Source: Filosporella fistucella (Eukaryota; Ascomycota; Leotiomycetes; Helotiales). Taken from it: DNA of 64,000 nt. The notes under the pieces were generated by a model. That model had not been told where the DNA came from. It searched no databases and saw only the letters and a program-made list of their open reading frames with translations. This document shows, one piece after another, positions 61,048 through 64,000 of this stretch; position 1 is the first letter of the stretch, and each line of letters starts with the position of its first letter. Made by a program: the position numbers and the translations under genes. The stretch covers positions 2,418,001 to 2,482,000 of the forward strand of contig JAQJZZ010000017.1 in the NCBI GenBank assembly GCA_030077755.1, given 5' to 3'.

Positions 61048-61860
61048 ATAGGTCCTCTTATACCAGGTTATAGCGGCCGCAACGTCACTATTAGCAAGCC
61101 TCACAAGCGCAAGCGCGGTAATAAGGTTAATACTTAGCCCACTATCTTTCGCTATTAAAGGTGCTTAAAGCATATTTTAATCAATTCTTCCTACACTTAT
61201 ATTACTCGAGTAAGAAAGTTTACGTGCACTCATTATACTAGAATAAGTAGTATTTATAAGAAGGTGAGTCTCCTTTTAGGCTATTATAATAATATTAATA
61301 AGTTTAGATTCCCATTAATTTATATTAAATTTATCGCGAAATTAAGGATTACGCTAAAGAATTTAATAAGTTTATTACTTTAAATAAGGGCAAGGAGCTC
61401 ATTAATACCGATAAGGGTTCTCTTATAATCTGGTTAGCTAGCTAGGGAATAAAGGATAGCTCTAATATTTTAAAGAAGGATAATATAAATGCTAAGGATA
61501 TTCTCACTTTTAAAGGATTCCCTATTATAAGTTTTTCCTCCTCTTACTTATTAGTGCCTGCTAATATCTTATAATTATACTTGCATTTATATTAAAAGCA
61601 TATGGAATTTCGTATTAAGCTCTAATAACTAACTTTTACTCGTGAGGTTCCTGGTGCTAGTGGTCTTAACGCTAAAAAGATCGCTATTCTTCGAGAATTG
61701 GTCTAAGAGGTTAAGCGCTTCCATTTAGCTTATAAATATTAGGTATAACCTTTCCCTTAGCCTAAAATGCTCTTATTAACTGCCTTATAGCATAATATTC
61801 ATAATAAGCTTTCCCCTCCTAATATTAATAAAGATATCCCTAAGGGCATCCTCGCGATAT
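61048..61860 (+). pseudogene. Antisense accessory region, second copy
   Basis: Homologue of the accessory region at 59004-58190, again antisense to pol. The start ATG is changed to ATA at 61048-61050. The KRKRG stretch (61099-61113), the Cys-rich part and the GTGAGT donor near 61264 are kept; the intron acceptor AATAG has become AATAAG. A TATATAAATA box lies at about 60897-60906. Multiple TAA and TAG stops. Not functional here, but its retention in both copies shows the region was part of the ancestral element. Confidence 0.6.
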
Positions 61861-64000
61861 TTTCTTAGATTTAAGTGGTTTCTAGGTAGCATTTAGGTAG
61901 CTTTATCTTTGCTTTAAAATACCCTAAGCTATTCTTATTTTTGCCCTTAATAAAATAAAATGCTTTTTTACCCAAGTGCTAAATATATTTATAATATTCC
62001 TAAAATGTGCCTTTATTCCTGCTTTATTTCACCTATATTAGCCATTATTCCTAATTTATTTCCTGCTTTTTTAGGGTCTTCCCCTCTTCCTCTTTTTCTT
62101 TTTACCTAGTGGCTAGGAGGTTCCTTCCTAATTTACTTTAGGTAGCTCAACTTTATTATCTTATTCTTTTATAAGTAGCCCATGGTTTTTAAGGTATGCA
62201 TTTAATATTTCCTTTACGTTCCTTAAATTTGGGTATATTAGGAGCCAGGTATTATAATCCTTTGGCCATCCCTTTTATTTTATAAGATATCTCATATTTT
62301 TTATTTTATTATCTTATATATGGTCTAAAATGGATTTTATTTCCTATTCCTGCTCATTTTCTTTATCTTTAAGCTCTAGCAGCTTACCTTCTTAATACCG
62401 CTTAGGCTCCTTTCCTTCCTTTCCATAATACAGCTTTAAAAGCGATACGTGGAATATATTATATAATTTAGCATAAATGCTAAGAAGCTTTAAATAATAT
62501 GCAGATTCTCCTATTAGTTTAATTACCTAAAAAGGACTTATATACTTAGGCTAAAGTTTGCTATACTTTATTCTTAAATTCTTAATAGAGAATATTATCT
62601 ATTAATAGAGGGAGTAATATTTATTTAGCCGTGATTTATTAAAATACTTTTTACGGCTTTCCTAAGCATGCTTTTAAAGACCTTTTAAGGCCTCTCGCTC
62701 TTTCTTTATCAAATTTGCTCTTTCTCGCGTAACTAATACCTCCCCCTTAATACCCTTAACCTTAGGGTTCCATAGTAGCTTAGGATTATATCCGTAATAT
62801 ACCTTAAAAAGAGTAAAACTAAGAACCGAGTGGATAGAGTTATTATAAGTGAATTCGGCAAAGCTAAATCGGTGCACCCAATTTAATTTTCTTATATTAT
62901 AATAATATCTTAAGTAATATTTAAGCACCTGGTTTTATCTTTTTATTTACCCATTTATTTATAAATAAAATGTAGTGGATAGCTTCTACTTATAGTATAA
63001 GTAAAAGTATAATGCAAACCAGAAATTTAAAGTAAATATGCTGCCACGGTCCGAAATAATGCCTCTAAGGCACCTAAAAACCGAGAATACTCTTTCCTAA
63101 AGAAGTTTTGCCATTTTAGGAGCTATAATCTCCTTATTATATGGGATATATTTTGCCATTTTGCAATATCTATAAACTATTATAAGAATGCTATTTAGGA
63201 TCTTCTTATTTGGGCCTTTTACAGGCGGAAGTCCTATAATAAAGTCTATAATAATTTTTTGCCATAATTATATTAGTTATAGGGGTATTTGGAGTAACCC
63301 ATAAGGAGCATGTCTCTTTGCTTTGCTCCTCTAGCATATAATATATTCTCTAATATATTCTCTTATATTAAATTCCATTTATTCCTAGTGGTAGTATTTA
63401 CGGAGTAGCTCTAGAGTCTTTTTTATATTATAATGCCCTGCCAAAGGGTTATTATAATAAAGTTTCATGACTTCTTGCCTTAACGCTTAATCGTTTAATA
63501 TATAAATTCTATTTTTCCACCTAATAGCACCCTAATTATCAATTATCTAGGTCCTAGAATCTTAAGGCGGGTTCTTGCATTCTCTCCCAAATTTATATGT
63601 AATGCATTTCTCATTATTGGTCTAAGCTATTTTAATAAGCACCCTAAGAAGTGTCTAAAGAGGTGCCAATATAATGGCTAAGCGAGTTACTATATTTATC
63701 CATAAACGTGAGAGAAGCAGTTTATAACCTGCTATTCCCTAGCGTAATATATTAAGATATATATAATTGCCTTTATTAATAGGCTTAAATAAATCCATGG
63801 ATATATTCTCTAAGGGGCCTATTATAGCCGTTCCTAAGGACGCCTTATTATTCTCCCCCTAGGGTTTCCAGGTGCCTTTGCTCTACTTTATTTATATAGA
63901 GTATAGCTTATTTTCTTTAATCATTTTAATAGCTCTATTCTCCGGCTATATCGGTCTCATAAACCTAATTACTACCGCGAAGCCGCTAGCCAACTTATTC

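Larger units (their letters stand above)
60113..64000 (-). mobile_element. Second gypsy chromovirus copy, inverted and heavily decayed
   Basis: The 3' half of a second copy of the same element, on the minus strand, running off the window in its pol region. In order rightward: LTR (60113-60304), polypurine tract complement, antisense accessory region read rightward (from about 61048), chromodomain region (about 62330-62170 on minus), integrase tail frame 62928-62674 (YLRYYYNIRKLNWVHRFSFA, homologous to 57125-57379), integrase core and the pol parts to 64000. Compared with copy 1 it is more AT-rich and has more TA dinucleotides. The differences I aligned by eye are nearly all transitions. It is not functional as read. 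Confidence 0.9.

Noticed and set aside
1..64000. CRISPR arrays, bacterial operons or prophage
   Set aside because: Introns, fungal protein families and absence of regularly spaced repeats exclude a prokaryotic origin.

Overview
This window is filamentous ascomycete chromosomal DNA. Genes carry many short introns (about 44-117 nt, GT..AG, with CTAAC/CTGAC-like branch sites), protein families are fungal-specific (Zn2Cys6 regulators, WSC, RTA1, a trifunctional pyrimidine enzyme, a Yvc1-type channel), and the right end is a transposon island with repeat-induced point mutation (RIP)-like decay. A Leotiomycete or similar plant-associated Pezizomycotina is a guess from protein style only. Exon joins below were worked out by hand from reading frame, splice sites and family motifs.

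Layout. 0.2-1.2 kb (-): small His-rich stress/allergen-type protein. 3.3-6.5 kb (+): large disordered conserved fungal protein. 7.4-10.9 kb (-): secreted seven-exon protein with a beta-propeller-like part, ASH-like Ig repeats, a Ser stalk and a WSC domain. 12.4-13.7 kb (-): broken Zn2Cys6 regulator. 14.3-16.1 kb (-): fusion of a fumarylacetoacetate-hydrolase (FAH) domain and an alpha/beta-hydrolase lacking its nucleophile. 17.3-19.0 kb: two converging decayed genes (cytochrome-b5-like and amidohydrolase). 19.3-21.1 kb (-): Zn2Cys6 regulator with a GC-AG intron. 21.4-22.4 kb (-): RTA1-type membrane protein. 23.2-30.3 kb (-): 2244-residue CPSase/ATCase. 31.6-34.9 kb (+): vacuolar TRP-type Ca2+ channel. 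37.2-37.9 kb (+): small secreted Cys-rich protein.

38.3-51.9 kb is a carbohydrate-use neighbourhood: GH3 beta-glucosidase divergent from a Zn2Cys6 regulator, a relic of an NLR-like (NB-ARC/TPR) gene, a secreted GH5 beta-1,6-glucanase-like enzyme, then a GH78 alpha-L-rhamnosidase divergent from an MFS sugar transporter. The divergent pairs suggest co-regulated glycoside breakdown and uptake.

52.0 kb to the end is transposon. A complete Ty3/gypsy chromovirus (52022-59939) has 191-bp LTRs, a TAGGA target duplication, a polypurine tract, a chromodomain, and a site next to the 5' LTR that can pair with a sequence inside the LTR, suggesting Tf1/sushi-type self-priming. Between pol and the 3' LTR it carries an antisense coding region with its own TATA-like box and possible intron. 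A second copy in the opposite orientation starts at 60113, is more decayed, and runs off the window. Both copies show RIP-like transitions. The antisense gene plus the self-priming signature is the most unusual thing in the window.
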